Counted from the first letter of the stretch, positions 37,225 to 46,488 are shown. The stretch is 64,000 nt of DNA from Pseudalkalibacillus sp051842935 (GCF_051842935.1 NZ_JBPXRR010000001.1:1798001-1862000), one strand, 5' to 3'. Program-made: numbers and translations. Notes: generated from the sequence alone by a model not told the origin.

Positions 37225-38865
37225 TTACTCCTCTTCTCCTAAAACGTATTCCGCAATATTCACCGCATGGTCCCCGATACGCTCGAGGTTACTGATGATA
37301 TCTACGAATACGATACCGGATGCTCCGCTGCACTTCCCTTCATTCAAACGAAGGATATGTTGTTTACGAAGTGTTCTCTCCATTTTATCAATGGCATTTT
37401 CCATATCAACAACTTTACGAGCTTTCTCTTTATCGTTCTCATCCATTGCATGGAACGCTTCATCAATCGTTGACATCGTTAGTTCGAACATTTCATTCAA
37501 ATCACGGATCGCTGTATCTGTGAGATCCACTTTGTGCGTCATCTGATATTCAACGAGTTCGACGATATTTTCCATATGGTCTCCGATACGTTCGATATCA
37601 CGTACAGAGTCCATCAAGATGGAATGCTGTTCTGAGTCATGTGTCGATAACGTATAAGAAGACAATTGGACAAGATACTCTGTAATCCTTTGATCAAGGT
37701 TATTGATCGCTTCTTCATATTGAGCAGCTTTATCTGCGTTTTTCTTATTTTTCGTATCTAAAAACGTAAAGGTTTCATGTAATCCTTTTTTCGCATAATC
37801 TGCCATTCGAAGCACTTCGAGCTTAGCTTGTCCAAGCGCTACTGCAGGAGACTTTTCAAGGAAAATAGGATCTAGATGTTTTGCTTTATATTCAATTTCA
37901 ACATCATCTCCAGGCACAAGTTTAGTTACTAGGTATGCCAGGAAAGCGATGAATGGGAATTGAATGGCTGTATTTGCAAAGTTGAATGATCCATGAGCAA
38001 ATGCAATCTGCATCTTCTCATTCAAGTCGAACGTTGTTGCTAGATATTCCACATACGCTGTAAATGGTAGTAGTAGAATCAAGAAGACTGCAGTTCCAAG
38101 CAAGTTGAAAATTACATGCGTCAAGGCTGCTCTTCTTGCTGCAACACTTGCACCGATTGCTGCCAGGACAGCAGTGATGGTTGTACCAATGTTATCCCCA
38201 AATAGAACTGGTAAGGCAGCGTCCAATTGGACAGCACCCTGAGAATATAGTTCCTGGAGAATCCCTATTGTTGCACTGGAACTCTGTACGATAACCGTAA
38301 ACAAGGTACCGATGACGACACCTAATAATGGGTTATTGGACATATCAACCGTCAGTTGTTGGAATGCTTCAAGAGAACGTAATGGTTTCATTCCAGAGCC
38401 CATCAAGTCTAGACCGTAGAAGAGTGCACCAAAACCAAAGAATACTTGACCGATGTACTTCACTTTCTTCGAATTGAAGAAGAAGAGCAACAAGGCTCCG
38501 ACTGCAAGAATTGGCAAGGCGTATTCCTTGATCTCAATCCCAATGATGAATGCGGTCACCGTGGTACCGATATTCGCACCCATGATAACACCAATTGCTT
38601 GTCTTAAGGTCATGAAACCTGCATTTACTAGACCGACTGTCAGCACGGTCGTACCTGAGCTTGACTGAATCAAGATCGTGACAATAATTCCTGCAAGTAC
38701 TCCCATGAATGGGTTGGACGTGAAACGATCAAGTATATCTCTTAACCGATCTCCTGCCGAATTCTGTAGACCATCTCCCATGTATTTGATTCCAAATAGG
38801 AAGATACCAAGTCCACCAATGAATTCGAATATCATCTTTTGAATGTCTAAATCCAATTCATTCAT
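37225..38865 (-). CDS. Na/Pi cotransporter with C-terminal PhoU-like domain
   Basis: A 546-residue protein. The N-terminal 310 residues hold two inverted Na/Pi cotransporter repeats, each with a QSSS motif (ILIQSSSGTTVLTV; VIVQSSSATIGIL). A PhoU-like helical domain follows (about 345-546: DSVRDIERIGDHMENIVEL; ISNLERIGDHAVNIAEYV). It would move phosphate with sodium as a lower-affinity route than Pst. The ATG at 38865 abuts AGGGG; a TTG at 38856 has better spacing, so the start is uncertain by three codons. It is operonic with yqgC. Confidence 0.93.
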   Translation of the reverse strand: MNELDLDIQKMIFEFIGGLGIFLFGIKYMGDGLQNSAGDRLRDILDRFTSNPFMGVLAGIIVTILIQSSSGTTVLTVGLVNAGFMTLRQAIGVIMGANIGTTVTAFIIGIEIKEYALPILAVGALLLFFFNSKKVKYIGQVFFGFGALFYGLDLMGSGMKPLRSLEAFQQLTVDMSNNPLLGVVIGTLFTVIVQSSSATIGILQELYSQGAVQLDAALPVLFGDNIGTTITAVLAAIGASVAARRAALTHVIFNLLGTAVFLILLLPFTAYVEYLATTFDLNEKMQIAFAHGSFNFANTAIQFPFIAFLAYLVTKLVPGDDVEIEYKAKHLDPIFLEKSPAVALGQAKLEVLRMADYAKKGLHETFTFLDTKNKKNADKAAQYEEAINNLDQRITEYLVQLSSYTLSTHDSEQHSILMDSVRDIERIGDHMENIVELVEYQMTHKVDLTDTAIRDLNEMFELTMSTIDEAFHAMDENDKEKARKVVDMENAIDKMERTLRKQHILRLNEGKCSGASGIVFVDIISNLERIGDHAVNIAEYVLGEEE

Positions 38866-39053
38866 CCCCTACATAAAAATTTCGACATAATTTGCCTCAT
38901 TCATTATCACCAACTTGACTTGGTTTGTAAACACTTTTAAGATTTTTTAATTTTTTTGTAAATTTGTATGTTAGATTTGATTTGGGGAACTTTTACCTTG
39001 TTCATTTCGTATAGGAAAGATAAAATGAGTCTAGAAACTGAAGGGGGATAACC

Positions 39054-39839
39054 ATGAACGTATTCAAGCAATTTTTTGTAAGCTTATATTCACCTAAAAC
39101 GATAGCTACATTCCGGTTCCAAAAAATCGGGAAGTCAATCGGATATGTTTTTATTTTAATGTTGATATCCATGATCTTTATCGGACTGAACATGGGGCTA
39201 TCCATTTCAAAGGCAACAAACGAGTTCGCGACAGCACTCCAAGAAGATATCCCGGACTTTCAATTCCAGGATGGTCAATTGACTTCTGACATGGATGAGC
39301 CCGTCGTCCGGAAAGATGGCAATCAGACGTTTATATTTGATACGACAGGTACAATAACGAGAGATGATCTGGATCAGTATGATAACGCAATTGCAATCTT
39401 GGACAATCAAATGGTGATCATCAGTGCTGGGAGTGCTGATACATTCAATTATGGAACGATGCAGGACGTTAGCTTCAATAAGAACGATATCGATGGATTC
39501 ATCGATTCAGCTCAAAACTTGCTTCCATTGATTATCACGGTAGCAATTGTGGCCGCTTATCTATTCATGACTGCACTTAAATTCATCGGGGTTACTGTAC
39601 TCGCTCTGATTGGTTTGATCATCAAAAACATCATGAAACGGAACTTGCCGTATCGTCAGTTATGGATTCTGTCAGCTTATTCTGTCACATTACCGACCAT
39701 ATTCTTTGCATTAATGGATCTGTTACGCATCACGATTCCGCTCCAATTTCTTCTCTACTGGGGAGTGGCAATCTTCATCCTGTCTCAAGTCATCAAATTC
39801 GTACCGCTTCCTAAGAAACAAGAAACAGAAGAAATCTAA
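39054..39839 (+). CDS. yqgB: DUF1189 membrane protein
   Basis: A 261-residue protein with a transmembrane helix at about 25-45, an extracytoplasmic domain (DGNQTFIFDTTGTITRDDL) and three more helices near the C-terminus. It matches DUF1189, as in B. subtilis YqgB at the same position. Function unknown. GAAGGGGGAT lies before the ATG. Confidence 0.82.
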   Translation: MNVFKQFFVSLYSPKTIATFRFQKIGKSIGYVFILMLISMIFIGLNMGLSISKATNEFATALQEDIPDFQFQDGQLTSDMDEPVVRKDGNQTFIFDTTGTITRDDLDQYDNAIAILDNQMVIISAGSADTFNYGTMQDVSFNKNDIDGFIDSAQNLLPLIITVAIVAAYLFMTALKFIGVTVLALIGLIIKNIMKRNLPYRQLWILSAYSVTLPTIFFALMDLLRITIPLQFLLYWGVAIFILSQVIKFVPLPKKQETEEI

Positions 39840-39854
39840 AATAGTCATCAAAAC

Positions 39855-39887
39855 AAAAACCCAGACCCGATCGGGTCTGGGTTTTTG
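39855..39887. terminator. Bidirectional terminator
   Basis: A perfect AAAAACCCAGACCCGA/TCGGGTCTGGGTTTTT palindrome between the converging DUF1189 and DUF1002 genes. Confidence 0.93.
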
Positions 39888-40754
39888 TTATTTAAACAAA
39901 TTCTTAAGTGCTTCAATCAATGCGATGAAGAAATCGAGAATATTGCGAATGATTCCTTGTGTCTCTTCTTTATTCAGAAACTCACTTAAGTTGTTTCTTA
40001 CATTTTCAAGGTTGCTTTTGACCTGGTCCCAGTCGATGTTCATTTCCTTCATCCGATTGAACAAGGATACAAGTCCGTTCAGCTCTTCATCGGTCAATGT
40101 AATGCCGACTTCTTCCGCTACTCTTTGAATGAGTGCTCTTAAATCCTCTTCCGTTTCCACTGGGTTCTCTGCGAGTTCTTTCTTGATCTTAGTCATGAGT
40201 TCTGTCGCTTTGTCTGCACCTACACGATCTCCCAGTTTGACGGTTTTGACCATTTCTTCGTTTGCAACTTGTTTTTGTTCTTCAGGAATTTTAATATCCG
40301 TTTTCACTTCATAAGCTTTCAAAATTCCTGTCAATCCTGCTGTACCTGACACTTCGAATGGTGCTGTCACATAAATGTCAGCATCCGTAACCCCTGCAGT
40401 CGTCAGAGCGTTCGCAAACATTTCCTCTGTGACCCAGTTGATGTTATTCGTCTCTACGTTCAAGCCAGAATCTTTTTCACCGATTGTAATTTTGGTCGAA
40501 GAAATTGCTCTTGTACCGATTTGTGCTTTGGATATATATTCTCCTAAGTATTGATGCTCCTCTTCATTTGTGACGGATATCGTATCCACATCTGATGGGA
40601 CATCCATTTCTTTCAGGATACCTTGTTTCTGTTCTTCAGTAAGATCTTCCCCCAGGGTTACAATGACATCCCCTGGTGCCGCATCTGCAAGTGCGATTCC
40701 AGGAATCATGAAGATTGCCAGGAGTGTAATCGCTAACCACTTTTTCATTTTCAT
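39888..40754 (-). CDS. DUF1002 exported protein (YpuA-like)
   Basis: A 288-residue protein with a Sec signal peptide (KMKKWLAITLLAIFMIPGIALADA). The body matches DUF1002/YpuA: GDVIVTLGEDLTEEQKQ, then NEEEHQYLGEYISKAQIGTR and later VTAPFEVSGTAGLTG. The C-terminal 100 residues are helical and charged. It is probably secreted or cell-wall associated. Function unknown. GGAGAATGGAGAC precedes the ATG. Confidence 0.87.
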   Translation of the reverse strand: MKMKKWLAITLLAIFMIPGIALADAAPGDVIVTLGEDLTEEQKQGILKEMDVPSDVDTISVTNEEEHQYLGEYISKAQIGTRAISSTKITIGEKDSGLNVETNNINWVTEEMFANALTTAGVTDADIYVTAPFEVSGTAGLTGILKAYEVKTDIKIPEEQKQVANEEMVKTVKLGDRVGADKATELMTKIKKELAENPVETEEDLRALIQRVAEEVGITLTDEELNGLVSLFNRMKEMNIDWDQVKSNLENVRNNLSEFLNKEETQGIIRNILDFFIALIEALKNLFK

Positions 40755-40936
40755 GTCTCCATTCTCCTTTAGAAAAGAATTCCTTAAAGCATACGTAAAG
40801 ACTTTATTTTTCTGTAGGTCTCCCTTTATTTTACAAGTTGTCTACAAATAAACCAACATTTTCTTCTTCTTTTCGGAATATCGGTGTGGGACAAGCATAT
40901 ACATGTATTAAGTCGAACTATGCGGAGGTGTGGTAT

Positions 40937-41269
40937 ATGAAAAAACTCAGTCTAGCTGTCCTCGTCTTTCTCTTACTTTATAGTGTTTATTTTGACCTGA
41001 AGATCGGAACACTTCCATCAGCCAAGGCAGAACCGGTTCCCGTACAAGCCGCTTCCTCTGAGCAACCAATAAAACAAGAACATCAATCCTTTAAAGAAAT
41101 TCAGGTCCAACCTGGTGAGACGATGCTGACGATCCTGGAAAAACTTCATAATGGATCCTTTCCGGTTTCCATCGAAAAAGCGGTGAAGGATTTCGAAGAA
41201 CTAAACGATGGCATATCCGCACATGATATTAAAGCAGACCGAGCGTATCGCTTCCCTTTTTATCAATAA
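40937..41269 (+). CDS. yqfZ: YqfZ-like membrane-anchored LysM-type protein
   Basis: A 110-residue protein with an N-terminal signal anchor (KKLSLAVLVFLLLYSVYFDL), a short Pro/Gln linker and a LysM-like module (QVQPGETMLTILEKL, then HDIKADRAYRFPFY). It likely contacts peptidoglycan outside the membrane. The ATG at 40937 has GGAGGTG 6 nt upstream; the open frame begins at 40838 without one. It precedes ispG as in B. subtilis. Confidence 0.82.
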   Translation: MKKLSLAVLVFLLLYSVYFDLKIGTLPSAKAEPVPVQAASSEQPIKQEHQSFKEIQVQPGETMLTILEKLHNGSFPVSIEKAVKDFEELNDGISAHDIKADRAYRFPFYQ

Positions 41270-41279
41270 ACACAATTCC

Positions 41280-41309
41280 TTGCCAAAACCTTCAAATCAT
41301 TGCTAAAAT
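41280..41309 (+). promoter_or_regulatory. Putative ispG promoter
   Basis: TTGCCA, 18 nt, TAAAAT, about 50 nt before the ispG start. A moderate sigma-A match. Confidence 0.5.
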
Positions 41310-41359
41310 GAAGTCGTTATAAGTTACGAAGCATACGTCCTTAAAGGAGCGATTAATAC

Positions 41360-42478
41360 ATGAGTGAAATTACTCACCGTACGAAAACAAGACCCGTAAA
41401 AGTTGGTAACCTAACAATTGGCGGAAACAATGAAGTCGTCGTACAAAGTATGACTACAACGAAAACGCATGATGTAGAAGCAACTGTAGCTGAAATCCTT
41501 CGCTTGGAAGAAGCGGGCTGTCAAGTCGTCCGCGTAGCATGTCCGCATATGGAAGATGCTGAGGCGATTGCTGAAATCAAAAAGCGAATCAACATTCCTC
41601 TTGTCGTTGATATCCATTTCGATTATAAACTCGCACTGAAAGCGATTGAAGGTGGAGCCGATAAAATCCGGATCAATCCAGGAAACATCGGACGTAAAGA
41701 AAAAGTCGAGGCTGTTGTGAAAGCGGCTAAGGAAAAAGGCATTCCGATCCGTATCGGAGTCAATGCTGGTTCTTTGGAACGTAAAATCCTAGAAAAATAC
41801 GGATACCCCACAGCTGATGGGATGGTCGAAAGTGCTCTGAACCACATTAAGATCCTGGAAGACCTCGATTTCCACGATATCATCGTATCAATGAAGGCAT
41901 CAGACGTGAATCTCGCTGTAGAGGCATATGAGAAAGCGGCTAAAGCGTTCGACTATCCGCTTCACTTAGGGATCACTGAGTCTGGAACCTTGTTTGCCGG
42001 TACTGTAAAAAGTGCTGCTGGACTTGGGATCATCTTGAACAAAGGAATCGGTAATACAGTCCGTATTTCATTGAGTGCAGACCCTGTAGAAGAAGTGAAG
42101 GTCGCACGTGAACTGTTGAAAACGTTCGGGCTCGCTTCCAATGCTGCAACATTGATTTCTTGTCCGACATGCGGACGTATTGAAATCGACTTGATTTCCA
42201 TTGCGAATGAAGTTGAAGAATATATCTCGAAGATCAAAGCACCACTTAAAGTCGCTGTACTTGGATGTGCCGTAAACGGACCAGGTGAAGCGCGTGAAGC
42301 GGATATCGGAATTGCAGGAGCTCGTGGTGAAGGTCTCCTCTTCCGACACGGAGAAATCATCCGAAAAATCCCTGAGGATATCATGGTCGATGAATTGAAG
42401 AAAGAAGTCGACAAGCTTGCAGAAGAATATCACGCAAAAAAAGCAGCTGAAGAAGCCGAAGCTGAAAAAGTGAAATAG
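41360..42478 (+). CDS. ispG: 4-hydroxy-3-methylbut-2-enyl diphosphate synthase
   Basis: A 372-residue [4Fe-4S] enzyme of the MEP isoprenoid pathway; it converts MEcPP to HMBPP, the substrate of IspH encoded at 53.9 kb. The TIM-barrel start (VVVQSMTTTKTHDVEATV) and the cluster-binding C-terminal domain with LISCPTCGR and VLGCAVNGPGEA (three Cys plus Glu) are intact. AAAGGAG precedes the ATG. The charged tail (AKKAAEEAEAEK) is an ordinary extension. Confidence 0.97.
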   Translation: MSEITHRTKTRPVKVGNLTIGGNNEVVVQSMTTTKTHDVEATVAEILRLEEAGCQVVRVACPHMEDAEAIAEIKKRINIPLVVDIHFDYKLALKAIEGGADKIRINPGNIGRKEKVEAVVKAAKEKGIPIRIGVNAGSLERKILEKYGYPTADGMVESALNHIKILEDLDFHDIIVSMKASDVNLAVEAYEKAAKAFDYPLHLGITESGTLFAGTVKSAAGLGIILNKGIGNTVRISLSADPVEEVKVARELLKTFGLASNAATLISCPTCGRIEIDLISIANEVEEYISKIKAPLKVAVLGCAVNGPGEAREADIGIAGARGEGLLFRHGEIIRKIPEDIMVDELKKEVDKLAEEYHAKKAAEEAEAEKVK

Positions 42479-42488
42479 AATATGAATG

Positions 42489-42517
42489 AAGCTGACCGTT
42501 GAACGGTCAGCTTTTTT
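42489..42517 (+). terminator. ispG terminator
   Basis: AGCTGACCGTT/AACGGTCAGCT stem and TTTTTT, 12 nt past the stop. Confidence 0.92.
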
Positions 42518-42550
42518 GTTATTAGTCCAATTCCATCGTATTAGAAATAA

Positions 42551-42577
42551 AAAACGAAGGTGGATATCCACCTTCGC
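42551..42577 (-). terminator. Terminator of the small membrane protein gene
   Basis: A CGAAGGTGGA/TCCACCTTCG palindrome followed by T residues on the minus strand, just past the stop at 42583. Confidence 0.85.
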
Positions 42578-42582
42578 TTCGT

Positions 42583-42945
42583 TTAGAAAAATGGTACAAA
42601 GATCAGACTGACAACAATGGATGCGATCCCCAATCCGATTGCCCAGTTCGCCAATGTACGTGCTCCTCGTCTTCTTGCAAAAAACCCGACGATGATCCCA
42701 GCGGCACCCAACAAGATCGGAAGGAAGAATAAAGATAAGACGGATAAAGCAAGGGCGAAGTAACCTACGCCTCTACCTTCGTTTATATCATCCGTATCCT
42801 CATCAAAGTCATCCTCACGATTGACGCCTTTTTCGTGCACGCGTTCTTGTTCTGGAAGAGGGAGAACCTCAGCGGCTGTTTCTTCCATAAAGTCTGCTTC
42901 GTACTCTCGATCTTTTCGTTCTTCACGATCGTATCGATTTTCCAT
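42583..42945 (-). CDS. Small membrane protein, YqfX-like
   Basis: A 120-residue protein with an acidic, charged N-terminal half (YDREERKDREYEADFMEE) and two C-terminal transmembrane helices joined by a basic loop (FFARRRGARTLANW). It resembles B. subtilis YqfX and DUF4190-type proteins, and lies beside ispG as yqfX does. Function unknown. The ATG at 42945 follows AGGGAT; upstream in-frame TTG is unlikely. Confidence 0.75.
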   Translation of the reverse strand: MENRYDREERKDREYEADFMEETAAEVLPLPEQERVHEKGVNREDDFDEDTDDINEGRGVGYFALALSVLSLFFLPILLGAAGIIVGFFARRRGARTLANWAIGLGIASIVVSLIFVPFF

Positions 42946-43106
42946 CAGCAATCCCTCTCTTTCCTAAAAAGTTGAGGAGCCTTCTTATTATTCGTTACGG
43001 TACGCCCTTTCATTATGACAAACATTGTTAATCACCATTGTGACGAGGAATGGTAAATAAAGAAAAATCCATCCATTCAGAAATGGACGGATTCTCAATA
43101 TGATTC

Positions 43107-43319
43107 TTAATGTTTTGGGCGGAATGTGTGACAGCACGTTTCAGCACTGTGTTTCGCTGAATCTCTATGCAAGTCTCCCTCAGCCAGACTTCCGGTAACA
43201 GACATGTCTACATTCTGATCTGCGTGTTGATCGATTTCGACGAGGATGGCATCGGCCTGACAGTTGTTTCCTTCGCCCCAATACGTACAATTGGCTACAT
43301 TACATTTCACAGTTGGCAT
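43107..43319 (-). CDS. DUF1540 cysteine-containing small protein
   Basis: A 70-residue protein with the DUF1540 pattern: CNVANCTYWGEGNNCQADAI at the start and SAETCCHTFRPK at the end, five Cys in all, probably a metal site. GGAGGAG precedes the ATG. It lies next to zur; a metal-related role is plausible but only inferred. Confidence 0.85.
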   Translation of the reverse strand: MPTVKCNVANCTYWGEGNNCQADAILVEIDQHADQNVDMSVTGSLAEGDLHRDSAKHSAETCCHTFRPKH

Positions 43320-43396
43320 GAGATCTCCTCCTTATCGGATAGCGTTCCTCTCATAACAACTTTTCATCATTCTTTTCATATGAAATCCCGTGGAAA

Positions 43397-43801
43397 TCAA
43401 TGGCATTCCTGGCAGTAACCATAAATCTCGAACTTGTGGTCTGTGATAAAAAAATCATCCGATTGAATTTCATTCATAGGACATGCTTGAATGGCACTTG
43501 TTTTTCCACATTCGAGACAAATCATATGATGGTGATGTCCAGATGTTGCACATGAAAAACGGAATCGCTTCTCACCATCAAGCTCCGTCTCTTCAAGAAT
43601 TCCTAGATCGGTAAAAACCGCAAGATTACGGTAGATCGTGTCAAAGCTCAGACCAGAAAAAGTGGGCTTCAAATGTTCCAAGACATCTTTAGCAGTCAAA
43701 TATCTACGCTCACGGGCAAACAACTCTAAAAACATTTCCCTTTTACGTGTGAATTTATATCCATTCTCTTTCAATATTTCCAGTGCTTCACGAACTTCCA
43801 T
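43397..43801 (-). CDS. zur: Zinc uptake repressor Zur (Fur family)
   Basis: A 134-residue Fur-family repressor. A winged helix (FSGLSFDTIYRNLAVFTDLG) is followed by the dimerisation domain with HHHH and two CxxC pairs (CLEC; CQEC) that hold structural zinc. It is last in znuC-znuB-zur, 3 bp after znuB. With zinc bound it should repress that operon through the box at 45467-45481. Placement with zinc transporter genes supports Zur rather than Fur or PerR. Confidence 0.93.
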   Translation of the reverse strand: MEVREALEILKENGYKFTRKREMFLELFARERRYLTAKDVLEHLKPTFSGLSFDTIYRNLAVFTDLGILEETELDGEKRFRFSCATSGHHHHMICLECGKTSAIQACPMNEIQSDDFFITDHKFEIYGYCQECH

Positions 43802-43803
43802 CC

Positions 43804-44658
43804 TTAAGCCTCCTTAGACCGTTGAAACGCATAACGATACTTTTTCCAAGTGATGACGATAATCAGAATCAGTGCTGATAATAAGACAATCGTCCCACCT
43901 GGTGCTAAGTCGAAATAATACGCTGTAAATAACCCTGTTATGACGGCTGTTTCTCCAAAAAGGATCGCAATCCATATGGTTTGTTTGAATCCTTTCGCAA
44001 TCCGAATGCTCGCTGCGACCGGCAATGTAATCAATGAAGAGACAAGCAAGATTCCGACGATTCTCATGGAGGCTGCAATGACAAGTGCAACCATCACCAT
44101 GAACAGGAACTGAATGAATCTTGAACGAATCCCAGCGACTTGCGCCTGATCTTCATCAAAAGATAGTAAGAAAAGTTCTTTATAAAACATCACGATGGCG
44201 ATGGTAACCACAATCAGGATGGTCAAAACCATCCACACATCGGAGGTATCGACTGCAATAATGCTCCCGAATAGATAGTTGAACAAGTCCGTATTGAACC
44301 CATTCGCTAAGGAAATGAATACAACACTGAGTCCGATACCGACAGAAAGAATGATCGGAATCGCTAGCTCTTGATAATGTTTGTATTCTTTTCTCAAACG
44401 CTCAATCAAAACAGAACCTGTGACCGAAAAGGCCATTCCAAGATAGACAGGGTTCAACATTTTGAAGGCTCCAATTTGTTTACTGATCAATAAGCTCGCT
44501 GCTATACCTGCAAGAGTGATATGAGAAAGAGCATCTGCAATGAGCGCTTGTCTCCTTACGACGATAAATACCCCTAATAATGGGGCCAGGAAACCAATCA
44601 TGAGTCCGACGAATGCGGCATTCCGTATAAAATCATATTGTAAAAAATCTGCAATCAT
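43804..44658 (-). CDS. znuB: Zinc ABC transporter permease ZnuB
   Basis: A protein of about 284 residues with eight or so transmembrane helices of the ABC-3 metal permease family (FLAPLLGVFIVVRRQALIAD near the start is characteristic). It imports zinc with ZnuC. The ATG at 44658 has AGAGGTG upstream; the GTG at 44667 lies within that site. It begins 12 nt after the znuC stop. Confidence 0.94.
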   Translation of the reverse strand: MIADFLQYDFIRNAAFVGLMIGFLAPLLGVFIVVRRQALIADALSHITLAGIAASLLISKQIGAFKMLNPVYLGMAFSVTGSVLIERLRKEYKHYQELAIPIILSVGIGLSVVFISLANGFNTDLFNYLFGSIIAVDTSDVWMVLTILIVVTIAIVMFYKELFLLSFDEDQAQVAGIRSRFIQFLFMVMVALVIAASMRIVGILLVSSLITLPVAASIRIAKGFKQTIWIAILFGETAVITGLFTAYYFDLAPGGTIVLLSALILIIVITWKKYRYAFQRSKEA

Positions 44659-44670
44659 AATAAGCACCTC

Positions 44671-45429
44671 TTAGTCATGCTGATGATCCATCGCATGTAC
44701 AGGATGGCCATAGAACGATGATAAATCCCGATTGTCCATGTTTTCATATTCGTGCGTGTCTCCATGGAAATGCAATCGCTTATTCAAACATGCAACATGT
44801 GTGACCAGATTGGTTACAGGTCCCATGTCATGCGTTACCAAAACCAGCGTAATGCCTTGCTCTCTATTCAACCGTTTCAACAGCTCATAAAAGTCGTCTA
44901 CAGACGATGCGTCTACTCCGACCGTCGGTTCATCTAAGATGAGTAACTTCGGATCACTGACCAGCGCTCTTGCAATGAATGTTCTCTGCTGCTGTCCACC
45001 TGACAATTCACCGATGTTTTGATTCGTATATTCTTCTAAGCCGACGGTTTGAATCGCTTGCATGACCCGTTTCTTATGGGATCTTTTCATGAATCGAAAC
45101 ATGCCGATCTTACCGAATAAGCCCATGGATACTACTTCAAATACAGTTGCTGGAAATCCGGAGTTGAAGCTGTTCGCTTTTTGGGACACATAACCGATTT
45201 TGTGCCAGGCTTTAAATCTCTTCACGTTTTCACCGAATAAATCAATCGATCCCTGGTGTAACGGAAGCAGGCCGAGCAACAACTTGATCAATGTCGATTT
45301 ACCTGAACCATTAGGTCCTAACAAAGCCAAAAATGATCCTTCTGGAACATCGAGGTTGATTCTTTCTAAGACAGATCGTTCTTGATAGCTGAACGTGACA
45401 TTTTTTATGGATACGACTGATGATTCCAT
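44671..45429 (-). CDS. znuC: Zinc ABC transporter ATPase ZnuC
   Basis: A 252-residue ATPase. Walker A GPNGSGKST, signature ELSGGQQQRTFIARAL, Walker B LLILDEPTVGVDA and VTHD switch are intact. The ATG at 45429 follows GAGGGG; an open frame reaches 45570 but crosses the promoter and Zur box, so it is not coding. No ZnuA-type binding protein gene is next to it, so the substrate-binding partner must be encoded elsewhere. Confidence 0.94.
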   Translation of the reverse strand: MESSVVSIKNVTFSYQERSVLERINLDVPEGSFLALLGPNGSGKSTLIKLLLGLLPLHQGSIDLFGENVKRFKAWHKIGYVSQKANSFNSGFPATVFEVVSMGLFGKIGMFRFMKRSHKKRVMQAIQTVGLEEYTNQNIGELSGGQQQRTFIARALVSDPKLLILDEPTVGVDASSVDDFYELLKRLNREQGITLVLVTHDMGPVTNLVTHVACLNKRLHFHGDTHEYENMDNRDLSSFYGHPVHAMDHQHD

Positions 45430-45466
45430 CGTGATCCCCTCTTTCATTAATAAAATTTCAGTATTA

Positions 45467-45481
45467 TAGGAATGATTACGA
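45467..45481 (-). promoter_or_regulatory. Zur box of znuCB-zur
   Basis: TCGTAAT-C-ATTCCTA on the minus strand, two mismatches from the B. subtilis 7-1-7 box TCGTAATNATTACGA. It overlaps a TATAAT -10 (45463-45468). A second possible promoter, TTTACA-N16-TATACT, lies just upstream. Binding here would block the operon. Confidence 0.75.
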
Positions 45482-45613
45482 TTTACCTTACTAGTATATC
45501 TTAATATGTCTGTTTGTAAAGAAAAATTGGCGAAGTCAAGTTTCAAACGCAGACTGAGCCCTATTTGCACTTATACTGAAGAAAGTGTTTACACTTTCTT
45601 CAAGTGTAAAGGA

Positions 45614-45644
45614 AAAGACTGACACGATCTTTGTGCCAGCCTTT
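45614..45644 (-). terminator. Terminator of the lytic transglycosylase gene
   Basis: A 12-bp stem AAAGGCTGGCAC/GTGTCAGTCTTT including two G-U pairs, then TTCC. It lies 11 nt past the stop. Confidence 0.7.
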
Positions 45645-45654
45645 CATCTTCGTA

Positions 45655-46377
45655 TTATTTCTTTCCTACGGCAATCAATTCTTGTTCTTCTGCCTTCTCT
45701 TGTATTTCTTTCGCGTACCAGCTCTCTGCGTGACCTTCTTTCTGAATGTACTTCTCAAGTCCATATATGCCACGGTGATACGCGGTCAGTGCTTTATCCC
45801 AATCATCATACTTGGCATGAAGATAGTCCAAATAAACAATGGAAAGCTGGATCGCATAATAAGGGTTAAATAGCTGCTCTTTACTCTCGTACTTCATCCC
45901 AGCCATTTCTGCAATCCATGGTGCAGTATTCTCCATGAACTGTGCCATCCCGTATGCTCGTCCATATTTTGTTTCTGGACCGACCAGTGTCGGATCGAAC
46001 TTGTTTCCTGTTTCCACACGTAACAACTCATAGACGATATAAGGATCTACATCGTTTCTCATTGCCTCGCGCACAAGAAATTTGCCCCATTCTTCTTTAA
46101 AGCGTCCGTCACTTTCTTTTTTGAATTGCTTCGAAAGTTTCTCCGCTTTCTTGCGAATCACATATCCGCTTTTTTGGGGTTTATCCTCTTTGCCCTTCTC
46201 CTTATAGAAAGACACCATTTGTTGATAATCTTTTTCGGATTCCAACATCAATGTTTCTGCCTTCTGTTTTTCAAGATCTTGTTTCAATTCATGATTTTGG
46301 AAAAGGATATATGAAAATGCCACGATCAAAGATAAAATTGTTCCTGATAACATGTACAAATACTTCTTGTTTTTCAA
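45655..46377 (-). CDS. Membrane-anchored lytic transglycosylase, SLT type
   Basis: A protein of about 240 residues that should cleave peptidoglycan outside the membrane. It has an N-terminal anchor (YLYMLSGTILSLIVAFSYIL), a coiled-coil stretch (HELKQDLEKQKAETLMLESE) and an SLT/goose-lysozyme-like domain with catalytic Glu in LLRVETGNKFDP, then YGRAYGMAQFM and YHRGIYGLEKYI. The start is TTG at 46377 with GAGGTG 6 nt upstream; the longer frame to 46446 has none. Confidence 0.85.
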   Translation of the reverse strand: MKNKKYLYMLSGTILSLIVAFSYILFQNHELKQDLEKQKAETLMLESEKDYQQMVSFYKEKGKEDKPQKSGYVIRKKAEKLSKQFKKESDGRFKEEWGKFLVREAMRNDVDPYIVYELLRVETGNKFDPTLVGPETKYGRAYGMAQFMENTAPWIAEMAGMKYESKEQLFNPYYAIQLSIVYLDYLHAKYDDWDKALTAYHRGIYGLEKYIQKEGHAESWYAKEIQEKAEEQELIAVGKK

Positions 46378-46488
46378 CAAAAACACCTCATTTACAAGTA
46401 GGTATTTTGACACACGTCCTCCATCATAGATGAATTCAGTAGTCAAATCAAGTAAATGAGGCTATATAACCAGAATCTTACATTTCAA

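Noticed and set aside
38900..38960. Pho box before the Na/Pi cotransporter
   Set aside because: The hexamers are irregularly spaced in an A+T-rich stretch; kept only as a question.
45430..45570. N-terminal extension of znuC
   Set aside because: It covers the promoter and Zur box; the ATG at 45429 has a proper ribosome binding site.
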